The notes below the pieces were generated by a model. The model worked only from the letters and a program-made list of their open reading frames with translations, was not told the origin of the DNA and did no database searches. The translations under genes were made by a program, and so were the position numbers. Below, piece by piece: positions 24,002-36,400 of a stretch of DNA of 64,000 nt. Source of the stretch: Membranipora membranacea (taxonomy: Eukaryota; Bryozoa; Gymnolaemata; Cheilostomatida; Membraniporidae). The DNA lies in assembly GCA_914767715.1 (NCBI GenBank), contig OU612068.1, positions 13,266,001 to 13,330,000 of the forward strand, read 5' to 3'. Position 1 is the first letter of the stretch. Every line of letters begins with the position of its first letter.

Positions 24002-24398
24002 GGCACCAGTGTACAACCTATACAATAGTAAGCTAGGGTATACTCAAGCGACACAAGTTCAAATTGTATTCAAGAAGACAAAGAAAACTATTACTCAAAT
24101 TTCCAGCCAAAATTTGTGAACAAAGATGGAGGAAAATATCTTTTGTTGTTTGATTTTTGTATGTTTCACTTCTCATACACCTTGGCAACACTTCCTCCTC
24201 ACCTAAACTAGGGCTTTCCACTCCTAGTTAGTAACTCACCTAAACACCTTTTCTACACACCTTTTTCTCCTTACTCCTCTCCTCAATAACACCTTATCTC
24301 CTACTCATTCACCTCTCCTATACACCTATCTTTCTCCTCTACACCTCTCCTAGCACTTCACCTTCACCTCTCCTAAGTATATCTCACAACTGACACCA
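24002..24398. other. 5' leader of the LTR element
   Basis: Between gag and the 5' LTR on the - strand. The primer-binding-site-like TGGTGTCAGTTGTGAG lies at 24383-24398. On the + strand it is rich in CTCCT/CACCT runs. There is no gene. Confidence 0.6.
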
Positions 24399-24633
24399 TG
24401 TTGCAAAGTTGGGTTCTAATCAGGATGGCAAGATATAAGGCAGTCCACTCACCATGAAAGTCAGTAGACAAGTGCTTCAATCAAGGTCACGGTCAAGTCA
24501 GTCTCTGTCATATATAGGTTAGGGCAGCTGATGATAACCCTTTAGTATGTACAGAGAGGACAACTCCAAGATACATGTACAAAGTACATGTATGACAACA
24601 TGACAACAAACCTTATGATAGGACTACTCCACA
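24399..24633 (-). repeat. right LTR (5' LTR of the element)
   Basis: 235 bp, TG...CA ends in both orientations, intact. It is closely similar to the two left-LTR pieces. An inverted motif TACATGTACAAAGTACATGTA lies inside. Confidence 0.88.
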
Positions 24634-25542
24634 GTCATATATAAAGCACACTATTCCTCACAATTTTACAACCTAGGACATGGTTGAATCTCCTATTATA
24701 ATTATTGTACATCACAGAATCTAGAACAGAGAAAGTCATGTTCTGTAAATGCAGTGGAGTAGCCACTGACTATGAAAGTTTTTTTTGTAGCCTATTCATG
24801 TCAATCTTAATTGGTGCAACTGAACACATACTAATGTATGTTGCAAAGTAGTTGTAGCCCCAACAACAATGCTTTGTACAAGGAGTAAAAACTCATTGCT
24901 TCGTAGTCCGGGAGTGTTGTAGGCCACCCCATATGAAGCACTTGCCACTTTCATGTTGTTACGGTTTGTGGCGCTGGTTGGATTCCTGTGACATTCTACT
25001 ACACCTTACAGCACCCACTAAGACTGTCATTAACAGTCTTGCCTGTGAGCAGTATGACTGCTTGTGATAAGTATGGATATAATGAGTAACTCAGTAATAG
25101 ATAGGTTAACTAACTCTCTGTCTGGACATAAAAGTCATCACCGGAGCACGGTAGACATGGGCCCCTGGGACTTACATGCCTTTACTTTGCCAATGTTCAG
25201 TATGTTGATCCTGAACATTGGCAAAGTAAAGGCATGTTGATGTAAGTCCCAGGAGCCCATGACAGTAGAGTGCCGGTGTAGTATCATGAGTGTGACGGAT
25301 GCAGATGCGTCCTTCTGGCCATCAACCACTGGACTTGCGCAAACTGTAAAGCGATGCGCTAGTTGTATAAAATTAACCACGGTATATTTTATTTAAGCTT
25401 GCATGAAATAGCAACTAAAAATAATTAAAATTGTGAAGAGCAGCAGCCTGAGATCCAGTCTTGATCCCATAGAGCAGGCTAAGTCAAGACCGGACATTTA
25501 TTTGCCATTTTTATGAAATATTTTTCCAGAATCAAGATATCT
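24634..25542. other. 5' region of gene C
   Basis: Noncoding. It begins with sequence collinear with 9750-9802 plus 10457 onward of unit 1, including the empty TA site near 24690. It then holds the unit start (24857), the complete hairpin (25156-25261) and TATAAAA at 25366. Confidence 0.65.
25156..25261. repeat. long inverted repeat upstream of gene C
   Basis: Arms of about 45 bases, nearly perfect (CATGGGCCCCTGGGACTTA with its complement), with a six-base bulge GTTGAT in the right arm. Same place as in unit 2. Confidence 0.85.
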
Positions 25543-28500
25543 ATGGCAGAATCAAACGCAAATCAAGAAGAGCTCAATTGTGGATTCTGTCTGCAGAAGT
25601 TGACATACATGATAGAACCTAAACAGTTACCCTGCTCACATGTCTTCTGTTTACCCTGCTTAGAGGAGGATCCAAAGAAAGACTGTCCTGTGTGCAGGTG
25701 AGTGAAGTGCATTCAAACCAATAGTGATTGGATGCTCAATATAATATTCCATTGTTGAATCACCCCCCTTTGAATTCCAGTCCACATTCTATCCGAATCA
25801 GAGATGGTGGGAGGACATGTTCAGTGGTGTCCCATTCTTTAACCATACCACAACCAAGATGATTTGAATGCAACACTTATCACAAAACAGTGCAAAGGAC
25901 TCATCATATGATTCTAATAATTACCACTCATGAGAAAAAAACAATGGTCAGAAAGGGAGAAGATTTATCGAGATAGTTCCAGAGAAGATGTGTGTGTTGT
26001 CATCTATGAATAAAGTAACAGGACTTTCTTTTATAACTATCTAGGAGAGTTTATGATGCACAATGGACTGGAATGAAAAGCTTCTTGAGACCATCAGAGA
26101 CAGACAGTGACACTACTACAGAAAAAAGAGAAGATAACTCAGATCAGATCGAGTGTGATGTCTGTAAATATCGGAAAGCTGTCTGTTACTGTTTAGGGTG
26201 TGAAAAGAAACTCTGTGATCACGACTTCAAGGTAAGAGCCTGTATGTCAAACATTTAATGTCAATGGAATTTGATGGCCTGAACCATACATACGTATGTG
26301 CGTACATACTTACACACATACATACATGCATACAAACAAGCGTAAGTGTATCCACTATCAGTTAACGGCTTCTCTGCTCCAACAAGTCAACACTTTTGCG
26401 GTCCTCTCTGCTTTCAGATCCATGAACAGTCATCGATATACTTTACAAGCAAGCATCTTCAGATAGACATTGCTGTTTATGCCTCCAACCCAGAGAAATA
26501 TGCACCAGTTTACTGCTCTGACCACAAGGAACAGAAACTTATTGTGGCTTGTTACCATTGCCACCAAGTATTCTGTGAGACATGTCATCCTAAGCTGTCA
26601 AGTTGCTCCCAAAACAAGGATGAACGAGGTAAGTATATTTTGCTTGGGTACCAACTTATTGAGGAATGAATTCATTGTGAAGGAATTATTGAATTTTTTG
26701 ACTCATGGAATAAAATTAAATTTGGTTTATATATTGATATGCATCCACTGAGAATATTAGGCTGGTCAGTCACTCTAATATCCTTTTGTTTTAACCTGTT
26801 AACAGTGTCCTTGTTTCTGTGAGTGTTATTTTCTAGAGCATTGTTGTTTTCTTCAGGGCTTCATGCAATTTCAGCAATCGCTATGATGGCTGACAGCATG
26901 AGGCTTCAGTTGAATGATAGGATTAAGAAGATAGCTGACCAAGTCACAGAAGGTCTAAACCTTGAGAAGAAATCCTGGAGTAGTCTGTATGATGTGGAGT
27001 GTGAAGTAACAAAGATGATGAGTGAGATCGATGAGAGGGTTGAGAAAGCCGTAAGTTGGTTTATACTGTATCCTCAGTGGAGGTGAGATTCCGGTAACTA
27101 TTTCAACAAAGTTTCAGAAATTTTAGAACTTTGGCAACACCTAGGACTAGTTTGTTACCTCTGTTATATTGCAAATATCTAACTTGTTCTAGGTGTGACC
27201 AAGGTTTTTGACTTTTTGAAGCTCTGTTGAAGCTGTTTAGAATACAATTCAACCAACAATTTTTTAATTTGCATGCATGCATGCAATAACACTTGCTGTT
27301 ATTAAAATGTCTTTCTAAAAGTACCTTTTGGTAACTATGAGGTATTATGTAAGATGAAAATTTTGTGATCTGGGAGACTTTCATTATGACAGGCAATGCT
27401 CTACCAATTGCCCTATCAGGATAAGGAATATGCTTGAATAGGTACATTCAGTAAAGCTCCATATGACCAACCAAACACCAATCAAAGCCATGACATTGGC
27501 TGAAAGGGACCCTGGATTGTAGACTCTCAGATAGGTTTGGAGTTACCTGATTTTATTGAAATTTTTAACCTCGTGTTACAGATAAACTCCCTAAGAGAAA
27601 GCGCTGAACAGATGAAGAATGAGCTGAGAGAGCATCAGGCCAAGTCTTTGTCAGTGGTAGAAGCTTACAGCTCGCAGCTGACTGAACAGAGAGACAGACT
27701 TGAGACTGAATGGAAGGAGCTCAACAGAAGATTTCAGGACATGAAAGGTTCAGAAGTTATCACTAAGTATGAGTCTCTCAAGAGCAGTATTGATACCAGT
27801 CCACCAGCACTGTATGAGGCACCACCAGAGTTACCGCTTAGACCAAAGATTCTGAGTCAAAACCCTGTTTTGAAAGGTAGGCTAATAGACTCTAAATAGT
27901 CAGTTTTCCTGTATTGAATTCGAGCCTATAATCGGAGCTGTCCTGTCTCCATTTAGATACTGTGAAACACTTAAATGCAAAGCATAGGAAACTGCATCAA
28001 AGTGGCTGTGTCTGGAGGACTATCTAAGGTTCATTAAAAATGAAAAATCATCAAATTTGGCATCTGCAGCATTGAAGAATCGAAAGGACGTGTCTTTTGT
28101 TCAAAATATAATTGATAATTATTTCAATATTACATGCTACAATAATAATCTGTAACCATTAAATCATTTTTTTTTGTTTCACCTTTTTTGTTTCTTTTTA
28201 ATGGCACTTTTGAAAAACATTTTACAGAAAATGGTATAGATGCCAAAAAAGTTATCAGAAAAATACTTAAAAAGGTGTGGAAACATAAAAGTAATGATGG
28301 TATTCACCCTATCACAAATCAATTAAACTTTAGACCCAGCATTAGTGATCTATTCTTGACACTGACATGTGAGACTTTCTTTTCAAACTGCTGGTCTCAT
28401 TGTGGCGCAATACCCAATTCTCTATAATATATGTTTTGGTTAAACTGAACATCTTTAATAAGGGTCATTTCATGTGTGTTTCTAGAACTGTTTGCTGAAG

Positions 28501-30026
28501 AACTTTTCTCCCAGATGAGCATCTCCTCTTCAGACCAAAAATCAATCAAAATCAAGTATAAGAAGACTCTACCCAGCGATGGGTTTAGTATTTACTCAGT
28601 AACATGGCATGGGAAAGATATTGTCTGTGGAACCAATAACGGTGTTCTCACACTCAACGAGCACTTGCAGAAGAAACAAGTTAACATACGCGGTCATGTC
28701 GATTGCATCAGGAAAATAGATAAATATGCCTTTGCCATTTTGTACAGCAAAGACCACACTGAGCGAGAAGTGAGAATATCCTGTAAGAACACTCTGGCCG
28801 ATCCGAAAACAACATTGTGTAGATTTCCCCAGGATAATGAAGATCTTTTGCATTTATCTGTTTCTGAACAGTATGTTGCAGCCTGTGACAATGTGGGAAA
28901 GGTGGTTCATCTGTGGACAACAGAAGGGGAACACTTGATGGAAATCGGTTCAGGTCACCTCCGTGGCCCGTTTGGCGTGTTATTACTACAGGACTCAGAA
29001 CTTGTCAGTGATTATGATACAGGATGTCTTCACAAGTTCAGGCTGCAGCCCGGATCAGAGCCAGTGTGGACATGCAGAGGACTCGATTTTCCGATGGGGA
29101 TATGTGTGGATAACCTTGGCAATTTATATGTAACATCAGGAAACACAATCTATCTTATCGCCCAGGATGGTAAGTTAGAGATCTTCACTAGAGTAAGTTG
29201 GATCCAATTTGCCAGCATTCCAGATGTTCCCATTCTAATAGTAAGTTGGAAGGGGCAACTCCAAATGCAGGTAAATTGGATCATCGTAAATCTAGATCTC
29301 CAATGATGCACATTCGTTAAAGTATTAATGAGGGTGATGGTATTTTGAAATGAATATCTGCTCTCAGCAAACTGAATATTGAATAAGTGCTCTCTTTTGC
29401 GGTATCATAACCAAGAATATTCCCAATCTGAGTGATTGTTTCCCATTTCTCTTGGCTTTCCACACAACAAAATACTATATTAGTTAATATAAGCTAGTTT
29501 AGCTTTAGCTAGTTTGTGGGTGCTTACTTATGTCAGCCAGCATCTAACAGCTGCTAGCTGAGGTGTAGTCTAAATAAAATAACGAAGGTGAGTAGATGTC
29601 AGCTAACATTAAATTTAGCTAGTTCATGTACATGTGAAATGGCAAGCTTCTCTTTTAACTTTTAAACTTTACTTCTCTAGTGTAACAGTTGAGTTGAAGA
29701 TATTTCAATCATAGTGTTGAGTTAGTGAGTTAGTTCCTATGGTTATTAACCTGATATGTCAATCAATACAAGATAATGTTATATTTCTGCTATACTTTGG
29801 ACTGCTGGCTGTGTAAATTATCCTTGAGTTGAATCACAATAATAATATAGAATATTATAAGACATTTTTTTTGTATATTGTTCAAGGTTTACCGACAAAG
29901 AAGTTGTGTTGCGAGGAGCTGAGTAAAACTGAGTATGTTATGGATATCAGCCTATCAGAAGATGGAACTACAATAGCTCTGGCATGTCGTGAAGAAGGGG
30001 TGAAGATATTCACTCTCACATCGTGA
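25543..30026 (+). CDS. TRIM-like protein C, 621 aa, 7 exons
   Basis: The exons are 25543-25697, 26045-26231, 26418-26628, 26857-27050, 27582-27876, 28486-29169 and 29887-30026, with the same lengths and phases as A and B. The frame is open to the TGA ending at 30026. The RING and B-box ligands are complete. Exon 2 codes the same protein as in gene A. Exon 6 differs from A by 15 residue changes and, by eye, only one silent codon change (F381), for instance 382 D to S, 438-439 LP to HT, 549 T to F and 551 A to M. Intron 3 has a private rearrangement near 26673-26770. The role is inferred as for A. Confidence 0.88.
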
Positions 30027-31599
30027 ATATCAATATACCGTGAATGTCTGATTGAAGACAATGGATCCAGATGTTTGCCTGCCTGACAATCAGTTTGTTT
30101 TATTGAAGTAATTCTTTCATTGAAATTTTTATGTACAATATATGTCACAAAATTTGCCTGTTGATGATATCATTGATTTATCTAAGTTTTTTGAAGTCAT
30201 AAAATAGACCAACGATTTTTTGCAAACTGAATTTAGTTTAGGAGAAATCTATCCTTTATTCAAGAAAGATTTACTCTGCATTGTTCAACGGTTTGTTTGA
30301 GGATCTGACGAAAATGTAATCAGTTCTCATGTCATTTTGGTGGGCTATAGCAAGATGATTGGCTTGACTAACTTTTGCTCCAACTGCTAGGAATTTCAGT
30401 TTAGTCTGTTTCAGAGTTCTTCTCCCATCCAGGTCCTAAGACCGTTGAAGTTGTTTGCCGGAAAGCAAAAAGCTACTGAGTATAGAATATAATAGATTCT
30501 TTCAGATATGGCTCCTTGACATAACTAATGGGGGATTTACCAAATCATCTGTGTAACTTAAACAGGAGTCGTCTACCTCTTTGTACGGAGGAGGCAACTC
30601 ACTCTCCACAGGTGCATGCTGGGACATGTTTGATTATCTATTTCGAATTACGCCATATGCTGAACGGAGACAGTTTCTTATCTCACTGCATTACGATAAT
30701 TCAAAGGCATGATTTGACACAGCTCCCTGACTGTGGCAAGAGGAGCAACTTTTGTTGCGTTCAGTTAAAATGTTATTGAATTTGTCAGTAGGGATTGTTG
30801 TGAGCTTGAGCAAGCTCGACATCCTGGACAGCCTGCCAAGGCTAGATTGTCGTCAAAATTTTAATTGGTAATGCTGTAAAGCTGAGCTAACCTGTAAAAT
30901 ACACAAGTTTAACAAGCTTATTATTATGCGTCTACTCGCTGTTGCGTTTTCTTCTAATTTGCTATTGTGAAGGCATATAGGCTTTTTTAACTTTGTGTTG
31001 CTAGAAATGGCATTCCATTTTGATTGGTAGTGGAAGCTACTCCAGCAATCAAAGCAAGCATCAAGTACTCAAACAAGATATCATGAAGTATTTTCCCTTG
31101 CTGGCAGTTTGTGAGTTGGACTAATAATTGAATATTATTATCAGAGTGGTTAGGCTAGAGAATTTTGTTCTATGAGTACCAATTCTTATCATTTTAATAC
31201 ATTTTATGATATCAATGGAATGCAAGGGGGGTTGTCCCCACAAACCTACTGTTTGAGTTCTATTGAAACTCATTGAGTACACATAGACAAACAACAAATT
31301 TGATTTCAGCTCATTATATCCATTTCAAAATTTGAACAGTGCTAAGCTACAGGATTAAAAAAAAGGTGAGCAAACATTCATATTTGTAATGTAAAGTAAA
31401 GTGTAATGATACGGTGCGATCCCATCTGTTAGCAGCATTTGAGCAGCAACACATAACTGGTATAGGGAAGTAGAGCAATATTTGAGCAACTTTGTCCTAT
31501 ATACTGATTTTGTATTGGTGTTGTGAAGCTAAACTCTAAAGCAGAAAACAATCAATATCAATCATAATGCGGGAGCAGACTGAACTTTTTTAGGATAAT
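30027..31599. other. intergenic stretch between genes C and D
   Basis: No gene is seen. It is collinear with 6675-8275 and 15739-17351. Confidence 0.65.
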
Positions 31600-33215
31600 A
31601 TGGCAGAAGTAACTGTTGAATCACTCCCTGATGACATCAAAGCCCCTCTCGAGTCAGAGGAACAGGAGAGACCTGAAGCTGTCAGCAGTGATCACTGTGA
31701 AGATGAGGACAACCTTATGGATGACTACTTGAACTGTGGATTCTGTCTACAGAAGTTGGCTCACATGAAAGAACCTAAACAGTTACCATGTTCTCATCTT
31801 TTCTGTTTACCCTGCTTAGAGGAGGATCCTAAGAAAGACTGTGCTGTTTGTGGGTGAGTGAGTCTATTGCTTGTTTTCAAAAATTGCAAAGTGTACATTA
31901 CTGTTATGTCATATTACTTTCCGTTGGTTTTTCTTCAGTATAAAATTGAGTTAGTTCTGGCCCCCGCCTGGTTTATCCCTAAATCACAATTAAAGGCTGA
32001 AACTTTGAAGTAATAGCCACCCAAAATAGGCAGTGGCCTCCTGCAAACCTGACTGGTCATAGTTTAGTCTTTAGTCCTCAGTCTCCATACCCAATTATGT
32101 TGGGTCTTGTGTTGAACTGGACCACTGACTTTAGAGTCTGGTCTTCTCCCAAGTTAAGTCAAATCAACAGTCTTAATCTCTCAAGTTTTCTGAAAAAAAA
32201 GAGCATCAATATAATGAAGCGTCTACAAAATGTTCCGCCTTGCTTGTTAAGTGTTCTCAGATTTTCACTCACCTCACCAATTAGACTACAAGGAAGGGTA
32301 TATCTGATCAGATTTATGCTGTAAGGTCCGAACTAGGAGTAAGCTACCTGGGCAGGAAGTCCCACCAAAGAAGACATTAAATTGACAATGCAGATTATTA
32401 CATGCTATGAAATGTTACGTTATAATTTGGAATGCTTACCAAAACAAAATTCTCCAGCATGCTACCAGTATTTAGAAATATAAACCAACCTCTCAGTGTA
32501 AGTTTGAAGGTTTCAGATAGGTATGGAAGCTCACTTCACTCCCAGATGTCAACTGAACTCTGATTATAATGGTCCCCCATTTATACCCCATAACTCAGAC
32601 TGCGATTTCAACTACATGATTAATATGCGCTCAAAATGCACTGTCACTCTCAAGCGTATACAGCCAGATCCCTGTAGCTGTTGTAGTTTCTGATCTCCAC
32701 CAGTCTGTTTATTTGGTCTAGCTATTTTTTAGGAAGGTCTATGGAGTTGAATGGACTGGTATGAAAGCCTATCTACCTGATAATAAAAATCTTTATCCTT
32801 CTGTTGAAATTGCCGACCCTGTCAAGTGTGATATCTGTAATGAAATGTCTGCTGTCTGCTTTTGTCTAGAGTGTGAGAAGAAACTTTGTGATAATGACTA
32901 CAAGGTAAGTCTGTCTTAGAGCTCTGGTGCAGGGCCGCAGCTTAATAAATAATATAGGGAATGCAAATGTCGAGGCCTTTCCGAAGCATCACAAGGAGAA
33001 GTGATTTAAGCTCCTCACCAAGCAATTTAAGGCATATAATTAGCACATGGAAATCCCATAGGAGTGTGTAAGAATGTGATAGCAATTGATGTACAGTGCA
33101 GTTCACTTAATTCATAACCTCTGGGGACCACAACAATTTATCCTTATTAAGCAGAGTATGAATTAACCAGCTTAGACTGAATACGCACTACAGTGGTGTA
33201 TACATATATCGATAT

Positions 33216-33264
33216 GCGATTTTAACCGCGTCTAACACCGTGGGTTAGACGCGGTTAAAATCGC
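33216..33264. repeat. perfect hairpin in gene D intron 2
   Basis: Two 21-base arms (GCGATTTTAACCGCGTCTAAC and its exact complement) around a seven-base loop. It lies next to the tRNA-derived sequence at 33265-33480. Confidence 0.9.
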
Positions 33265-33480
33265 AAGGTTGTCTCTGTCCGAAGACTGAGAAACACAGTC
33301 TTAAGGGCGCAGCCGCCATATTCGGCGCCAAGTTGCTCTCAGTTTGCAGGCAGGTCGGAGCACACCTTGGGCGTCAATTGAGCCCAACAGTTTGTAGACT
33401 GCAGCCGGATTCGAACCCGAGACCTCAAATGGTTGCGCGTTAAAGGGCAGGCGCTCTAACCAACTGAGCTACCTCCTAGG
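33265..33480 (-). mobile_element. tRNA-derived SINE-like element in gene D intron 2
   Basis: The - strand starts with a tRNA-like head: A-box TAGCTCAGTTGG, then a perfect B-box GGTTCGAATCC about 60 bases later. The acceptor ends do not pair and there is a long unrelated 3' body. It is therefore a SINE-type repeat rather than a tRNA gene. A similar A-box (GGAGGTAGCTCAGTTGATCAG) is at 35152 in intron 5. Confidence 0.6.
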
Positions 33481-36400
33481 CCTACCGTTGAGAGAATACA
33501 TTATGGAGGATCGAAATCGAAATCCAAAATTGACCATTTTTGTGTGGGTTATCTTATGACTCAGGTAAAGTACTAATGGAATGATGTATTTCCCCAACCT
33601 GTTTTACTTTTACCAACTTTCGATAGAATGATTTTGAGATGTTCAAACATACTTCTGGGTACCCCTGTCGCTGTTTTTAAACTCATGCCAATGTTTAACC
33701 AGCAATTATTTTATACTGTGCATTCTTAAAGCACTCCTTAGTGTGTTTGGCTTGGCATATTGTTCATACTTTGTCCATGCTCTGTCAGTGCGCAGCCAAA
33801 CTTTTCTGATAACAATCCAGGCACATAATAGTACAAAACTCTCTAACATGACATGTATAATTATTAACATACGGCACATTATCTGACCTGTTTATTATGA
33901 GAGGACAACTTCCGATGAAATAACAAATTATTACACTTTCATATAGGTACACAAGCAGTTCATCAATACCAAACATGAGCAGATAGACATATCAGTGTAC
34001 AATACACAGAGAAATCGCTACAAGACAAGATACTGCACCTCACATGAGGAAAAGAAAGTCGCGATTGCCTGTTATAACTGTCATCAGATGTTCTGTGATT
34101 CATGCAAACCTGAGAGCTCTAAATGCTCGAAGATTCCCAGCCGCTATGGAGCAGGTGAGAGTTTGTTTTCAGTTATAACAACTTCTAGAGGAAACTACTG
34201 GACAATATTTCTCATCAAAATCAACTTAATCCTAAACATAATTCTTCTGCTTTAATATTGATAATAATTTCTTTTGTTGGCTCTATTACATTCTGCCTCC
34301 AAAACTATAAGATGAAAAACCCTTCAGAAACAACTATTGAACCCTATCCACCAACTTTGGTAAATGAATATGCATTTCGAGCCACTTTTTGCTTAGGCTG
34401 CCACCGGACTAGTAAAGAAGATTGAATACATAATTTATCTCGTAGTTGATATCTCAGCTTGATTGATAATTATTGATCAGTGTTGTGGTTGACACAAAAA
34501 ACAAGTCTTTTTTTGAGATGATCACGTGGGATTGTTTTCCGTCTTCCTTTTTTAGTAAAGGCCCATGAAACAGATGCTTTTTCATCACGAGTTGAATGTC
34601 AAACTGAAGGTCTTAGCTAAATAAACAACAGACGGCTTGAATCTGGAGAAGAAAACTTGACGTAACCTTCATGATATTGAGGAAAATATGGAGAGGATGT
34701 CAACAGATTGCAGATTGCAGATTGCAGATTGCAGAGCTCAAGGAAAGTGCAGAGGTTCTCAAAGCTGAGCTCAAAAATTATCAAGGCAGGTATACCAAGG
34801 AGGTGGGGTCTTACAGCAATGAGTTTAGAGAAAAACGAGATTGTATGGAGAAGACTTGGAGATCTACTTCTGAAACGTTATCCAATTCATCTGGATCAGA
34901 AATCATCAGGAAACACCAAAAGTTGGAGGAAAAACTAAACTCTGTTCTTCCGATAACATACAAACCAGAATTACACCAATCGCAGATGTTTCTCTTCAAG
35001 TGTCCACCACCTAATAAAGGTTTAAAAGGATAAACTATCAGTTTAACAGTGCTACAAAATTTTGATCATGCAGGTTTTTCTAGGCATTTAGTTTCATGAG
35101 GGGCCTTACGAGAGAAGTGGTGTAGGTGCTACTCTGCCACCTCATTTGTTCAGGAGGTAGCTCAGTTGATCAGAGTGGACAAAAGTTCTTTGTTATAATG
35201 CCACTGAAGCTCTGTGCTACTGGCCCACAGCACTATTAAATCACATTGTCATTGGGACCATCCCAACATTTTGTTTTACAATTCAAAGTCTTATTATCTG
35301 GTTTGGTTCATGAAATTTGAAAACCATTTTTTGACTTAGAATCAAAGACTTTGTCTGCTTTTGGCTGCCAGTGAATATTTAGGACACTTTTTATTTTATT
35401 GCAGAGTTGGTAGTTGACACCCCCAAGATGTCAATGTTCCTCATAGAACCAGACTACCACATGGTGGAGTTAAAGAATCACTACACCAAAGAAGATGTCT
35501 TCTGCAGCTCTGTATCATGGCGTGGGCATGAAATCATCATGGGGACAGGGTCTGGTGTTTTAGTTGGTGATCCATCTAGCGGCAAACGGTGGGGAATGAA
35601 TAACAGATCAGGCAAGATTGATAGAAGGATTCACTGTGCCAGGGCTATCGGGTCCTATTCTTTGGCCGTATGCTGCCAAGGACGAGATTTTTTTGAAAAG
35701 CCAGACTGCCGTGATATAAGAATCTCTGGTGAAAGTTTCATCAGGGATGTCAAAACCACAATATGCATTCTCCTAGAACAGGACAAAACTGGTAGCATAT
35801 ACACATACATATAAGTCTCTGAATCGCACATTGCAGTGTGTGACATTCAGAACAAACATATCGCAGTGTTCAGACCCACAGGGTCAAATCTCTTCACCTT
35901 GGGAGAAGGACAGATAGTTCGACCGTGGGGAGTTTTATTACACAACAACTTGGCACTGGTCACTGATCACACAGCGTGGTGTCTCTACAAGTATAGGTTA
36001 GAGGCAGATTCTACACCTGAGTGGATTTGTACAGGCCTAGCAGCTCCCACAGGCGTTTGCATGGATAAGAAGGGATTCATCTACGTGACTTCATACAACC
36101 AGCCTGGAGAGGATGACCCTGTATTTTATCTTATATCTCCAACAGATGAGACTTTGTGCGAGTAAGTCTGATCTTTGTCAGTAAGATTTTTTGTGAAATG
36201 ATTGAAAAAACTATAATAATGACTAGAACAAGTTTGCTCCCTTTGAGGCGCCTCGATATCAAACATTTGCAATATCCCTCCGCCACAACAGAGGGAACGA
36301 ACTTGTTCTAAATAATGACCTTGATTTATTATTGACCGTTTTAACTGATTAAGACTGACAATCAATAACCCTATCTATGTACTACATCACTATAACATTT

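Larger units (their letters stand above)
18710..24633 (-). mobile_element. gag-only LTR retrotransposon with a nested LINE
   Basis: The right LTR is 24399-24633 (TGTTGCAAAG to CTCCACA, 235 bp). The left LTR is 18710-18765 plus 22269-22460, split by a LINE. Read on the - strand, the 5' LTR ends in CAACA and is followed at once by TGGTGTCAGTTGTGAG, a typical primer-binding-site position starting TGG. The internal part (22461-24398) has room only for gag. No protease, RT or integrase is present, so it depends on another element for copying. No clear target duplication is visible; the flanks at 18700 and 24634 are rearranged relative to unit 1. Confidence 0.85.
10616..24856 (+). repeat. tandem segmental duplication, unit 2
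   Basis: Second copy of the unit, with gene B and a truncated D-type first exon at 17352. It is about 5 kb longer than unit 1 mainly because a gag-only LTR retrotransposon carrying a nested LINE (18710-24633) is inserted. Position 10616 shares the unit-start sequence with 1351 and 24857. Confidence 0.9.
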
